Assembly: GCF_001314605.1 (NCBI RefSeq)
Contig: NZ_LIHP01000021.1
Location: 62,001 to 126,000 of the forward strand
DNA: 64,000 bases
Source: Marinobacter sp. HL-58
Lineage (GTDB): Bacteria; Pseudomonadota; Gammaproteobacteria; Pseudomonadales; Oleiphilaceae
Direction: 5' to 3'
A program made the position numbers and the translations under genes. Below, piece after piece: positions 1-11,005 of this stretch; the first letter of the stretch is position 1, and each line of letters opens with the position of its first letter. Below the pieces are notes generated by a model, which worked only from the letters and a program-made list of their open reading frames with translations, searched no databases and was not told where the DNA came from.

Positions 1-243
1 AGGTAAGTCTGTCTGGTGCCTGAACGTTTCCCGAACCCGGCGTTTCACGCGATTGCGTTGTACGGCGAGTTTGAGATTTTTTTTGGAGAACACCAGACCG
101 ATCCTGGCATGACCCAGATTGTTGGGTGTCGCCAGGATCAGAAAATTCCGGTGCGGAACCCTGATTTGAACGTCATCGAAGACTTTGCCGTAATCACCTG
201 GTTTGAGTAACCGCGATGACTTTGGAAAGCTCAAAGCCTTCAT
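1..243 (-). CDS. rnpA: Ribonuclease P protein component (partial, C-terminus outside window)
   Basis: Protein subunit of RNase P, which helps the catalytic RNA trim the 5' leader of tRNA precursors. I translated the minus strand from the ATG at 243: it begins MKALSFPKSSRLLKPGDY and runs 81 codons to the window edge without a stop. The RNR signature (RNRVKRRVRE), which contacts RNA, is visible near residues 63-72, and the N-terminal F-x-R-L-x-K pattern fits the family. It lies 15 bp downstream of rpmH on the same strand, the usual rpmH-rnpA operon. Only the C-terminal end is missing. Confidence 0.95.
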   Translation of the reverse strand, partial: MKALSFPKSSRLLKPGDYGKVFDDVQIRVPHRNFLILATPNNLGHARIGLVFSKKNLKLAVQRNRVKRRVRETFRHQTDLP

Positions 244-258
244 CTGGCGGTCAGTGTC

Positions 259-393
259 TTACGCAGACAGACGGGCACGGCCCTTGGCACGACGGCGGGA
301 AATAACCTTGCGGCCGTTGGCAGTAGCCATGCGGGCACGAAAACCGTGAACGCGCTTACGCTTCAGTACGCTTGGTTGAAACGTTCTTTTCAT
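259..393 (-). CDS. rpmH: 50S ribosomal protein L34
   Basis: Small basic protein of the large ribosomal subunit, 44 residues, the normal length. Translation from the ATG at 393 begins [19 protein letters not shown] and ends GRARLSA before TAA. The MKRT(F/Y)QPS start and the arginine/lysine-rich body with FRARMAT and [13 protein letters not shown] are diagnostic. It is the first gene of the leftward rpmH-rnpA operon; its promoter must lie in the origin region to its right, divergent from dnaA. It is too short for most ORF cutoffs, so it is easily missed. Confidence 0.97.
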   Translation of the reverse strand: MKRTFQPSVLKRKRVHGFRARMATANGRKVISRRRAKGRARLSA

Positions 394-605
394 GATGTCG
401 ATCTCACATTACGGGTATTGGAAATTCAATGGTTGGCTGGAAATTGAACAGCCAAAACAGGAGCGGCATTCTATGCAATGTGGCAAAGGAATTCAATGGG
501 TTTCGATGGTGGCTTACGCTTATCGGGATCGAGCTGCAACAGGGTTGCCCCGTAATAGATTCAGTAGGTCTTTTTTATTCTCTTTAAGGATTATTATTAC
601 TGTTA

Positions 606-930
606 TTAGGCAAGGCGTTTTCTGTGGATAACCGGAAAAATTAACTTAGTTCCAACGAGTTGGCATTTCCAAAAGGCAGTTGACAAGTGCCGGTGAGGGC
701 TGTGCACAACTCGGGCAGGGAATGTGGGTAACCCGGGCAGGCATCTTTGATGCGAGTTATCCACTGAAGATTTCGGGTTTGTGCACAGGGTTGGGGGGCG
801 GTTGCGAACAGGGGGCTGTGGGTAACTGCATTCACTATTATTTTCTGTACACAAGCCTGTAGGTAAGTCTGTAAAAATTTGAAATTAAAGAATTTAAATT
901 TCCACAGGCTGTTTATTAAATGCTTTTGAC
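606..930. other. Chromosomal replication origin region (oriC) with DnaA boxes and AT-rich unwinding stretch
   Basis: The 633-bp gap between rpmH and dnaA (394-1026) has no credible gene but holds a cluster of DnaA-box-like 9-mers. These are TGTGGATAA at 623-631 (perfect consensus on the minus strand), TGTGCACAA at 701-709, TGTGGGTAA at 723-731 and 817-825, TTATCCACT at 757-765, TTGTGCACA at 779-787 and TGTACACAA at 846-854. A run of about 60 bp that is nearly all A/T follows at 868-930 and is the likely duplex-unwinding element. Both the position between rpmH and dnaA and the boxes-then-AT-rich layout match the Pseudomonas-type origin. The exact borders are my estimate. Confidence 0.85.
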
Positions 931-1026
931 CCTTTCACTCGAGGGGTGCTCAGGTTAGAATCCTTGGTCATCTCTTTCGTCGGGTCATGGAGATCCGTAA
1001 CGAGTAATTTCTGAGGCATCGGAGGC

Positions 1027-2484
1027 ATGGCTGTCGTGCCGAACAATATCTGGCATCAGTGTCTGGAAGTACTCCGGGACGAGTTTCCCGCCCAGCAATT
1101 CAACACCTGGCTAAGGCCCTTGCAGTCTGACCACCGCGAGGGACAGTTGATGCTGTTTGCGCCAAACCGCTTCGTGATGGACTGGGTTAACGAGAAATAC
1201 CTCAGACGGATTGAAGAGGTACTCAAGGATCTGCATGGCGGACAGGCTCCGCTGGTGAACATGAAGGTCGGTTCGGCGCCGAAAATGTCGGAACTGGTGG
1301 TTCGCTCTGAAACCGCGGTTAACGGGGCGGCGTCTGAACAGGAGGCTGCCAGCACGGTGACGGAAGAGGAAAAGGGTATAGCTGCGACGGTCAGCCCCCG
1401 GTCAGCCAGGCCGAAGTCCGGTGACAGCCGCCGGCCGGTACAGGTTGAAGGTGATATCAAGCACCAGAGTTTTCTGAATGAGGGTTTCACGTTCGATACC
1501 TTTGTCGAGGGCAAATCCAACCAGCTTGCCAGGGCTGCCTCGATGCAGGTTGCGGAAAATCCGGGTGGGGCCTATAACCCGCTGTTTCTATATGGTGGCG
1601 TGGGTCTTGGCAAGACCCACCTGATGCACGCCATTGGTAACGATATCGTGCGTCGTAATCCAAGGGCCAAGGTGGCGTACCTGCGCTCCGAGCGTTTTGT
1701 TGCGGATATGGTCAAGGCACTGCAGTTGAATGCGATTAACGAGTTCAAACGTTACTATCGTTCTGTGGATGCCCTGTTGATCGATGATATCCAGTTCTTT
1801 GCCCGCAAGGAGCGTTCCCAGGAGGAGTTCTTCCATACCTTCAACGCGCTGCTGGAAGGTGGCCAGCAGGTGATCGTGACCTGTGACCGGTTCCCGAAGG
1901 AAATTGTCGATATGGAAGAGCGGCTCAAGTCCCGGTTCGGCTGGGGGCTGACGGTAATGGTCGAGCCACCGGAGCTGGAAACCCGGGTGGCTATCCTGAT
2001 GAAGAAGGCGGAGCAGGTAAACGTGAAGCTCAGCAGCGAGGCCGCCTTTTTCATCGCCCAGAAGATTCGTTCGAATGTTCGGGAGCTGGAAGGGGCGCTG
2101 CGTCTGGTGATAGCGAATGCTCACTTCACCGGTTCTGAAATCACCCCGCCGTTTATCCGTGAAAGCCTCAAGGACCTGCTGGCATTGCACGAAAAGCAGG
2201 TCAGCATTGATAACATCCAGCGCACGGTGGCGGAGTATTACAAGATCAAGGTGTCCGATCTGTTGTCCAAGAGACGGACCCGCACCGTAACCCGGCCAAG
2301 GCAGGTTGCCATGTCGCTCGCCAAGGAGCTGACCAATCACAGCCTGCCGGAAATCGGGGATGCGTTTGGTGGCCGTGATCACACCACGGTTCTGCACGCC
2401 TGCAAGAAGATTGTGGAACTCCAGGAAACCGATCCGGGTATCCGCGAGGATTATCAGAACTTTATGCGGTTGCTTACAACCTGA
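1027..2484 (+). CDS. dnaA: Chromosomal replication initiator protein DnaA
   Basis: AAA+ ATPase that binds DnaA boxes, opens the origin and loads the replicative helicase. The protein has 485 residues. Domain I starts [16 protein letters not shown] and is followed by a poorly conserved linker (about residues 90-150). Walker [10 protein letters not shown] lies near residue 190 and Walker B LLIDDIQF near 251. The C-terminal DNA-binding signature [12 protein letters not shown] is near 449-460. The GGAG at 1020-1023 supports the ATG at 1027. It is the first gene right of the origin, and the DnaA boxes in its leader suggest autoregulation. Confidence 0.98.
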   Translation: MAVVPNNIWHQCLEVLRDEFPAQQFNTWLRPLQSDHREGQLMLFAPNRFVMDWVNEKYLRRIEEVLKDLHGGQAPLVNMKVGSAPKMSELVVRSETAVNGAASEQEAASTVTEEEKGIAATVSPRSARPKSGDSRRPVQVEGDIKHQSFLNEGFTFDTFVEGKSNQLARAASMQVAENPGGAYNPLFLYGGVGLGKTHLMHAIGNDIVRRNPRAKVAYLRSERFVADMVKALQLNAINEFKRYYRSVDALLIDDIQFFARKERSQEEFFHTFNALLEGGQQVIVTCDRFPKEIVDMEERLKSRFGWGLTVMVEPPELETRVAILMKKAEQVNVKLSSEAAFFIAQKIRSNVRELEGALRLVIANAHFTGSEITPPFIRESLKDLLALHEKQVSIDNIQRTVAEYYKIKVSDLLSKRRTRTVTRPRQVAMSLAKELTNHSLPEIGDAFGGRDHTTVLHACKKIVELQETDPGIREDYQNFMRLLTT

Positions 2485-2542
2485 CCGGGTTCTGTGAACA
2501 ACCAACAAACATTCACCTTCCAATAAAAGAATGCTGAGTGCC

Positions 2543-3646
2543 ATGAAACTGACGATCAGCCGAGAATCCCTGCTTACCCCACTGCAGTCCATCGCCGGTG
2601 TGGTAGAGCGAAAACAGACAATGCCGGTACTGTCCAATGTGTTGCTGGTGGCGGAAGATAATACCCTGACCCTCACCGGGACCAATATGGAGGTGGAACT
2701 GGTGGGCCGGGTGTCGCCGGTTCATGTGGACCAGCCGGGTCGAATTACGGTTCCCGCGCGGAAACTGTCCGACATCTGCCGCGCACTGGGCGATGAAGCC
2801 CCTATTGAGCTGGCCCTGGAAGGTGACCGCCTGCATCTGCGATGTGGTGCCAGTCATTTCACCCTGTCGACTCTGCCTGCGGAACATTTTCCGAACGTTG
2901 AGGACGAAGCGGAAAGCTTCCGGCTTGAGCTGCCCCAGAAGGAACTCAGCCGCATGTTCGACGCCACGGCATTTGCGATGGCGCAGCAGGATGTCCGTTA
3001 TTACCTCAACGGACTGTTGCTGGAAGTGGACAAGGATCATGTCCGCACCGTCGCGACCGACGGGCACCGCCTCGCCATGGCGCACTTTGATCTTCCCACT
3101 GGATGCCCTGAACCGCGCCAGGTGATTGTGCCCCGCAAGGGTGTTCTGGAGTTGTCCCGTCTGCTGGATGATGTGGAGACGCCGGTCACCCTGGTAATCG
3201 GGGATAACCACCTGCGGGCTACGGTAGGCGCGTACACCTTTACCTCCAAGCTGATCGAGGGCAAGTTTCCCGATTACAACCGGGTTATTCCCCGGGGTGG
3301 CGACAAGATTGTCCTGGCAGACAGGGCAACGCTCAAGAATACCCTGCAGCGAGCGGGCATTCTCTCCCACGAGAATATCCGTGGCGTAAGGCTGAATCTG
3401 GCACCCAATGAATTGCAGGTGTTTGCCAACAATCCGGACCAGGAACAGGCCGAAGACGCATTGCCCGTGGAGTACCAGGGCGAATCACTTCAGATCGGAT
3501 TCAATGTAGGCTACCTGGTGGATGTAATGAACGCGCTGGAAGAGGATCAGGTGAAGATTACCCTGGCCAACCCCAACAGCAGTGCGTTGATCGAAGCCCA
3601 GAACGATAACCGTTGCCTTTACGTTGTGATGCCGATGCGGCTCTGA
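2543..3646 (+). CDS. dnaN: DNA polymerase III sliding clamp (beta subunit)
   Basis: Ring-shaped clamp that tethers DNA polymerase III to DNA. Starting at the ATG at 2543 gives 367 residues beginning MKLTISRESLLTPLQ, the usual length and N-terminus of gammaproteobacterial DnaN. An in-frame ATG at 2531 would add only MLSA and is less likely. The three-domain clamp pattern is visible, and the protein ends NRCLYVVMPMRL, the typical C-terminus. It follows dnaA by about 60 bp. The next gene starts 10 bp downstream, so the two are probably co-transcribed. Confidence 0.97.
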   Translation: MKLTISRESLLTPLQSIAGVVERKQTMPVLSNVLLVAEDNTLTLTGTNMEVELVGRVSPVHVDQPGRITVPARKLSDICRALGDEAPIELALEGDRLHLRCGASHFTLSTLPAEHFPNVEDEAESFRLELPQKELSRMFDATAFAMAQQDVRYYLNGLLLEVDKDHVRTVATDGHRLAMAHFDLPTGCPEPRQVIVPRKGVLELSRLLDDVETPVTLVIGDNHLRATVGAYTFTSKLIEGKFPDYNRVIPRGGDKIVLADRATLKNTLQRAGILSHENIRGVRLNLAPNELQVFANNPDQEQAEDALPVEYQGESLQIGFNVGYLVDVMNALEEDQVKITLANPNSSALIEAQNDNRCLYVVMPMRL

Positions 3647-3655
3647 CGGCAGGCA

Positions 3656-4957
3656 ATGTTTTCAGGAAAAGGATGGACAGGAATGATGGGAACGGTGACG
3701 AACGGCCTCAAGGGTGCTTTTCGAATCGGACAGACTTTGTCCGTACTGGGTCGCGCCGGCGCGAACTGGGTTCGTGGTGACCGCCCGCCGGCTCCGCGTC
3801 TGCTCCGGCAGACGTTCGAGTCTCTGGGAGCCACCTATATAAAACTGGGTCAGTTTATTGCCAGTTCCCCCACGTTCTTTCCAAAGGAATACGTGGAGGA
3901 GTTTCAGTACTGCCTGGACCGGACACCCAACCTTCCTTTTGGTGTCATCCGGAAAATCATCCAGGAAGAGCTCGGGCGTCCCATTGACGAAGTGTATTCC
4001 GACATAGACCCGGTGGCCCTGGCGTCAGCGTCGATTGCGCAGGTTCATGCGGCAAAACTGGTGACCGGTGAAGATGTGGTCATCAAGGTACAGAAGCCCG
4101 GCGTGGAGAATATACTGCTGACCGATCTGAACTTTCTGTACCTCTCCGCGCGGATTCTCGAGACCCTGGCACCAAAACTGTCCTGGACATCGTTGTCGGG
4201 TATCGTTGAAGAGATCCAGCGCACCATGATGGAGGAATGCGATTTCATCAAGGAAGCCAATAATCTCAAGGTGTTCCGGGAGTTTCTGCTGAATACCCAT
4301 AACGAAGACGCCACCGTGCCGGTGGTGTATGAAAGCTGTTCCACCCGCCGGATTCTCACCATGGAACGTTTCCATGGCGTTCCCCTGACGGATCTGGAAA
4401 GTATTCGCGGTTACGCCCGGGACCCTGAGCGTACGCTGATTACGGCGATGAACACCTGGTTTTCCAGCCTGACCCAGTGCGAGTTTTTCCACGCCGATGT
4501 GCACGCCGGGAACCTTATGGTTCTGAAAGACGGTCGGGTCGGATTTATCGATTTCGGGATTGTGGGCCGTATCAAACCGGACACGTGGCAGGCCGTCAGT
4601 GATTTTATATCCTCGGTGATGGTGGGCAACTTCGATGGTATGGCGGATGCGATGATCCGCATCGGCATTACCCATCAGAAGGTTCAGGCCAGTGAACTGG
4701 CGAACGACCTGCGTCGTCTTTACCAGCAGATGGACAAGATGGTGCCGGATGAGGCGCCGTATCAGCCGGATCAGGCTGAGGACGACGTGAATAATATCCT
4801 GATGGATATGGTGAAAATTGGCGAGGGCCATGGCCTGCATTTCCCACGGGAGTTTGCCCTGTTACTGAAACAGTTCCTGTACTTCGACCGTTACGTTCAC
4901 ATACTGGCGCCGGAGATGGATGTGTTTATGGACGAGCGGTTGACCATGCTTCATTAA
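3656..4957 (+). CDS. ABC1/UbiB/AarF-family atypical kinase
   Basis: Member of the ABC1 (UbiB/COQ8) protein-kinase-like family, whose best-known members support ubiquinone biosynthesis through ATP hydrolysis rather than protein phosphorylation. The family's KxGQ motif is present as YIKLGQFIASSP near residues 63-74. An ASIAQVH segment follows near 123-129 (the alanine-rich loop replacing the usual P-loop), then VIKVQKP (the ATP-binding lysine), HADVHAGNLMV (catalytic loop) and FIDFGIVG (the DFG metal-binding motif). It lacks obvious C-terminal membrane helices. An in-frame ATG at 3683 has a better Shine-Dalgarno and is an alternative start. It sits between dnaN and recF, where most relatives have nothing, and is closed by a terminator at 4989-5021. 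Confidence 0.85.
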   Translation: MFSGKGWTGMMGTVTNGLKGAFRIGQTLSVLGRAGANWVRGDRPPAPRLLRQTFESLGATYIKLGQFIASSPTFFPKEYVEEFQYCLDRTPNLPFGVIRKIIQEELGRPIDEVYSDIDPVALASASIAQVHAAKLVTGEDVVIKVQKPGVENILLTDLNFLYLSARILETLAPKLSWTSLSGIVEEIQRTMMEECDFIKEANNLKVFREFLLNTHNEDATVPVVYESCSTRRILTMERFHGVPLTDLESIRGYARDPERTLITAMNTWFSSLTQCEFFHADVHAGNLMVLKDGRVGFIDFGIVGRIKPDTWQAVSDFISSVMVGNFDGMADAMIRIGITHQKVQASELANDLRRLYQQMDKMVPDEAPYQPDQAEDDVNNILMDMVKIGEGHGLHFPREFALLLKQFLYFDRYVHILAPEMDVFMDERLTMLH

Positions 4958-4988
4958 TCGCGTTCATCCGCAAGGTTTTGTACACTGG

Positions 4989-5021
4989 GGCAGCGTCGCC
5001 GAAGGGCACGCTGCCTTTTTT
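4989..5021 (+). terminator. Rho-independent terminator after the ABC1 kinase gene
   Basis: Stem GGCAGCGT (4989-4996) pairs with ACGCTGCC (5008-5015) across a 11-nt loop and is followed by six T residues (5016-5021). It separates the dnaA-dnaN-kinase unit from recF, implying that recF-gyrB has a separate promoter or depends on read-through. Confidence 0.75.
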
Positions 5022-5057
5022 GTTCCGTCTCCTCAGACTGGTAAATGATCGTGACTT

Positions 5058-6185
5058 ATGGCGCTCGTTAAATTGCAAACGGAACACTTCCGTAACCTCT
5101 CCCCTGCGCCGGTCAGTTTTTCCCCTTCAATCAATCTACTGTTTGGTGAAAATGGCAGTGGCAAAACCAGTGTTCTGGAGGCTATCGGGTATCTTGGCTT
5201 GGGCCGCTCTTTCCGTGTCAGCCGACATCAGGCGGTGGTCAGTCATGGGGAGCACAAGCTGACGGTGTTTGGCGGTCTGGATAAGGGAATGGCACGGGAA
5301 AGTCACGGGATGGCCTCCGGAGATCTGAGTCACAGGGTCGGGATAGCCCGAGATGTTGTGGCGAAAGAAACCACACTTCGGGTGGATGGTGAGCCGGTTC
5401 GTAATTTGTCATCCCTGGCCCTGCATCTTCCGGTTTCGGTTATCGACCCGGGTGTATTCGATATTGTGGCGGGTGGTCCGGGAAAACGAAGGCAGTTTCT
5501 GGACTGGGCAGTGTTCCACGTGGAACCTTCGTTTGCTTCCGTGTGGCAACAATGCCAAAGAGTCACATCACAGCGGAATCAGATCCTCAGAACTGGTAGA
5601 ATAGACAATGCTCTGATGAAGGTCTGGGACTCCCAGTACACGGAGTTGGCAGAGCGCCTGACAAAAGCCCGAAAGGAAACCTTTCGGCTGTTCACAAAAG
5701 CCTTTGATAGCCTGCTCGGCGAGATTGACGCACCCTGGGTAGATGGGCTCAGGCTGGAATTCTATTCAGGCTGGGACTCGTCCCGGTCTCTGGTTGACGT
5801 GTTACAGGACCATCGTGAGCAGGAACAGAAAATGGGCCATACACTGTATGGTCCGAATCGCGCCGATATACGGCTGCGATTTCAGGGTCGCCCGGTGTCG
5901 GAAACCTTTTCCCGGGGACAACAGAAAACCCTGGTTATATTAATGAAGATCGCTCAGGGCATGGTACTGAGCGATCTGGGTAAGCAGGTCACCTTTCTGC
6001 TGGATGATATCAATGCAGAACTGGATGTGGGCCACAGGGCGATGTTGGCCCAAAAGCTCTACGAATTACGATGCCAGGTGTTTCTGACATCGATAGAGCC
6101 GCCTCGACCTGAAGAACTCTGGCGAGACACCATGCCGGAATACAGATTGTTCCACGTGGAACATGGAAAATTGACGGAAGAATAA
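5058..6185 (+). CDS. recF: DNA replication and repair protein RecF
   Basis: SMC-like ATPase that works with RecO and RecR to load RecA at single-strand gaps. The protein has 375 residues. Walker A GENGSGKT is near residues 30-37, the ABC-type signature region is SRGQQKTLV near 285, and Walker B is LLDDINAELD near 315. The N-terminus MALVKLQTEHFRNL is typical (L-x-x-F-R-N). The Shine-Dalgarno upstream of the ATG at 5058 is weak, which agrees with the usually low expression of RecF. It lies between the terminator at 4989-5021 and gyrB. Confidence 0.97.
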   Translation: MALVKLQTEHFRNLSPAPVSFSPSINLLFGENGSGKTSVLEAIGYLGLGRSFRVSRHQAVVSHGEHKLTVFGGLDKGMARESHGMASGDLSHRVGIARDVVAKETTLRVDGEPVRNLSSLALHLPVSVIDPGVFDIVAGGPGKRRQFLDWAVFHVEPSFASVWQQCQRVTSQRNQILRTGRIDNALMKVWDSQYTELAERLTKARKETFRLFTKAFDSLLGEIDAPWVDGLRLEFYSGWDSSRSLVDVLQDHREQEQKMGHTLYGPNRADIRLRFQGRPVSETFSRGQQKTLVILMKIAQGMVLSDLGKQVTFLLDDINAELDVGHRAMLAQKLYELRCQVFLTSIEPPRPEELWRDTMPEYRLFHVEHGKLTEE

Positions 6186-6196
6186 AACCCGGATGA

Positions 6197-8680
<2,484 letters not shown>

Positions 8681-8697
8681 TCCAGATCCCTGATCTG

Positions 8698-8726
8698 AAA
8701 AGGCGACCGCTAATGGTCGCCTTTTT
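8698..8726 (+). terminator. Rho-independent terminator after gyrB
   Basis: Stem AAAAGGCGACC (8698-8708), loop GCTAAT, then GGTCGCCTTTTT (8715-8726). The hairpin is A-rich before and T-rich after, so it could work in both directions; it sits between gyrB and the convergent tetR-type gene. Confidence 0.9.
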
Positions 8727-8735
8727 ATTTTAATA

Positions 8736-9428
8736 TCAGATGCTTACAGATATATAGCTTTCTACCACATCCCTTAATACCAGGGCGTATTGGTCCACCG
8801 AAACTTCCTGATCACGATACTTCCGGCGTTTCAGGTACCAGTCCTGCAACATGGCTTTGATCAGCGACGCCACCAGCCGGGCATTTTTATCGGCGAACAC
8901 CTTCTCCCGGATCCCATCCTCGATCACCGTCTGGAAGATCGATTCGATTTCCAGTTCTATGGCGATGGCATCTCGTTTCTCCGGTTCCGGAAGACTCTTG
9001 GCTTCCATATACGAGAAGTAGAACCAGGCACGCATGAGTTCGCTGAGATAGAGATGGGCCTTGATGGCCGCGTAGAGTCGCTCTCGTGGGTCGTCCAGGT
9101 CAGCGGTGTAGTGCTGTAACGTGCGGCGGGTGATGATAAATCCATGGCTCTGGATCAGGTGTATCAGATCGTCCTTGTTACGGATATAGGCGTACAGCCC
9201 CCCCATGCTCATGCCGGAGTCGGCGCACAGATCCCGCAGGGTCATGGCGTGGAAACCCTTGGAGTTGGCCAAGCGCAGGGTGGAATCGATGATCCGGGTG
9301 AGATTCTTGACCGCCGTTGCCTCCTTCTTGATGCTGATACGGTCGGTGTTTTCCCTGTACAGTTCCCGAATCACATCCTCTTTCGACATGGTGAGTTCGG
9401 ACCGGAAAACCTCATAGTTGGTAATCAT
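8736..9428 (-). CDS. TetR/AcrR-family transcriptional regulator
   Basis: Probable ligand-responsive repressor, 230 residues from the ATG at 9428 (MITNYEVFRSEL). The next in-frame ATG at 9389 (MSKEDV) is an alternative; neither has a strong Shine-Dalgarno. The N-terminal TetR helix-turn-helix is clear near residues 44-90: IIDSTLRLANSKGFHAMTL, then RDLCADSGMSMGGLYAYIRNK, where the GLY-Y-x-K pattern is diagnostic. The C-terminal part is the variable ligand-binding domain. It lies just past the terminator of the ten-gene lva-like/ABC-importer operon, on the same strand, so it is the natural candidate regulator of that operon. Its ligand would then be a CoA ester or the imported acid; this is inference. 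Confidence 0.9.
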   Translation of the reverse strand: MITNYEVFRSELTMSKEDVIRELYRENTDRISIKKEATAVKNLTRIIDSTLRLANSKGFHAMTLRDLCADSGMSMGGLYAYIRNKDDLIHLIQSHGFIITRRTLQHYTADLDDPRERLYAAIKAHLYLSELMRAWFYFSYMEAKSLPEPEKRDAIAIELEIESIFQTVIEDGIREKVFADKNARLVASLIKAMLQDWYLKRRKYRDQEVSVDQYALVLRDVVESYISVSI

Positions 9429-9486
9429 ACGCAAATGCCAAAGTCCTTTGTTGGGCGCAGAGTATACGTGAACTACAAAATACGTT

Positions 9487-9517
9487 AAAAGCAGCCCGGT
9501 GGCTTCTTGCACCGGGC
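9487..9517 (-). terminator. Rho-independent terminator after livF-type gene
   Basis: On the minus strand GCCCGGTG (9517-9510) pairs with CACCGGGC (9501-9494) across an 8-nt loop and is followed within a few bases by TTTT (9490-9487). It lies directly after the LivF-type stop codon and ends the importer operon before the TetR gene. A TATACT-like -10 for the TetR gene follows it on the same strand at about 9465-9460. Confidence 0.75.
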
Positions 9518-9527
9518 ATCCCGACCG

Positions 9528-10232
9528 TCACGCTACGGACAGGAACCGGTCCTGGGTCTCCTGGTCGTGCTTGAGTTCCTTGCTGGTGGCTTCATGAACC
9601 ACCTGCCCTTTTTCCAGTATGTAGGCGCGTTTCGCATGCTTGAGGGCAAAGCGTACGCTCTGGTCAGTAAACAGGATGGTAGTGGTTGCACTGAGGTCGT
9701 CGATCAGCTCACCAATCTGCTGGACAATCACCGGCGCCAGCCCCTCGTTGGGCTCATCCAGCAACAGCAGTTTTGGCTGAATCATCAGCGAGCGGGCCAC
9801 GGCCAGCATCTGTTGCTGCCCACCGGAAAGCGTTGCCCCGTCCTGGTCTGCCAGCTCCCCCAGCATGGGATACTTGTTGAGAATGCCATCCACGGTCCAG
9901 GGATTGCTCTGTCCCTGGCGTTGATAACGGGCAACATCAAGATTATCCCGGACGCTGAGGCCCGGGAATATGCGCCGGTCCTCGGGCACATAGCCAATAC
10001 CGGCCCTGGCAATACGGTGGGCTGGCCAGCCGCTGACGGTCTGTCCGTCGAACAGGATGCGGCCACTGCGTGGTGGGGTCAGGCCCATGATGCTTTTCAG
10101 GGTGGTGCTCTTGCCCGCACCGTTGCGACCCAGTATGCAGACCGTTTCCCCCTCTTCCAGGGAAAGCGTTACGCCCTGCAACGCCTGGCTCTCGCCGTAG
10201 AAGGTTTGGATGTTCTGTACGTCGAGAATCAT
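9528..10232 (-). CDS. livF: Branched-chain amino-acid-type ABC transporter ATP-binding protein (LivF-like)
   Basis: Second ATPase of a LIV-type importer, 234 residues, the usual LivF length. Walker A GRNGAGKSTTL is near residues 34-44, the ABC signature LSGGQQQMLAVA near 136 and Walker B LLLLDEPNEGLAP near 156; the NEGLAP stretch is typical of LivF. It overlaps the upstream LivG-type gene by 4 bp and is the last gene of the operon before the terminator. The name reflects the protein family. The operon context suggests an organic acid rather than leucine as substrate, so the symbol should not be read as a substrate assignment. Confidence 0.92.
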   Translation of the reverse strand: MILDVQNIQTFYGESQALQGVTLSLEEGETVCILGRNGAGKSTTLKSIMGLTPPRSGRILFDGQTVSGWPAHRIARAGIGYVPEDRRIFPGLSVRDNLDVARYQRQGQSNPWTVDGILNKYPMLGELADQDGATLSGGQQQMLAVARSLMIQPKLLLLDEPNEGLAPVIVQQIGELIDDLSATTTILFTDQSVRFALKHAKRAYILEKGQVVHEATSKELKHDQETQDRFLSVA

Positions 10233-11005
10233 GTTTCGGTCTCCTGTTCCTCGTCTTCTTCGCCCAGGTAGGCGGTACGGACCTCAGGATGGTTCTTGAC
10301 CTCCTCCGGCGTACCCGCAAACAGTTTTTCTCCCCGGTGCATGACCAGAATCCGGTCTGCGAGATTGAATACCACCTCCATGTCATGTTCCGTGATCAGG
10401 AAGGTGTACTCCCCGCCGCTGGCCAGTTTCCGGATCAGCGCCGTGGTGCGTCGGGTCTCATCAGGGGTCATGCCGGCCGTGGGTTCGTCCAGCAGAACCA
10501 GCTTCGGGCGTGTCGCCAGTACCATGGCGATTTCCAGCAAACGCTTGTCGCCATAGCTGATGACCTCTGCCCTCCGGTCCGCCAGACCGTTGATAGAAAG
10601 CCGGGTCAGAAGCTCTTTTGCTTCTTCCTGCACCGCAGTATTGCGCGAGGCAATATTGAACAGCTTGCGGCTGTGACCATGATAGGCGGACAGCACCACT
10701 TCCACGTTCTCCTGCACGGTCATCTCGGGAAAAATGTTGTTGATCTGGAATGAGCGGGAGACCCCAAGACGGCTGATCTTGTGGGGAGGCAACCCGGTTA
10801 TATCCTGGTTGTCCAGAATGATACTGCCTTCGGTTGGCAGCATTCGCCCGGAGACCATGTTGTAGAAGGTGGTCTTGCCGGCACCGTTGGGGCCGATGAT
10901 GGCAATGGTTTCCCTGGGCATGACCTCAAGATTGATGGCAGAGACAGCCGTATTGCCACCAAAGCGTTTGGTCAGATTGGAGATAGTCAGTATGGGACTC
11001 GTCAT
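10229..11005 (-). CDS. livG: Branched-chain amino-acid-type ABC transporter ATP-binding protein (LivG-like)
   Basis: First ATPase of the importer. Start taken at the ATG at 11005 (MTSPILTISNLTKRFGG), which overlaps the LivM-type stop codon by 4 bp; this gives 258 residues, the normal LivG length. Walker A is GPNGAGKTTFYN near residue 37, the signature region is VISYGDKRLLEIA near 150 (a degenerate LSGGQ, normal for LivG) and Walker B is LVLLDEPTAGMTP near 172. It would pair with the LivF-type ATPase on the cytoplasmic face of LivH/LivM. Confidence 0.92.
   Translation of the reverse strand: MTSPILTISNLTKRFGGNTAVSAINLEVMPRETIAIIGPNGAGKTTFYNMVSGRMLPTEGSIILDNQDITGLPPHKISRLGVSRSFQINNIFPEMTVQENVEVVLSAYHGHSRKLFNIASRNTAVQEEAKELLTRLSINGLADRRAEVISYGDKRLLEIAMVLATRPKLVLLDEPTAGMTPDETRRTTALIRKLASGGEYTFLITEHDMEVVFNLADRILVMHRGEKLFAGTPEEVKNHPEVRTAYLGEEDEEQETET

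Noticed and set aside
1588..2685. A 365-residue frame antisense to dnaA and the dnaN start
   Set aside because: It spans the junction of two certain genes and shows no domain.
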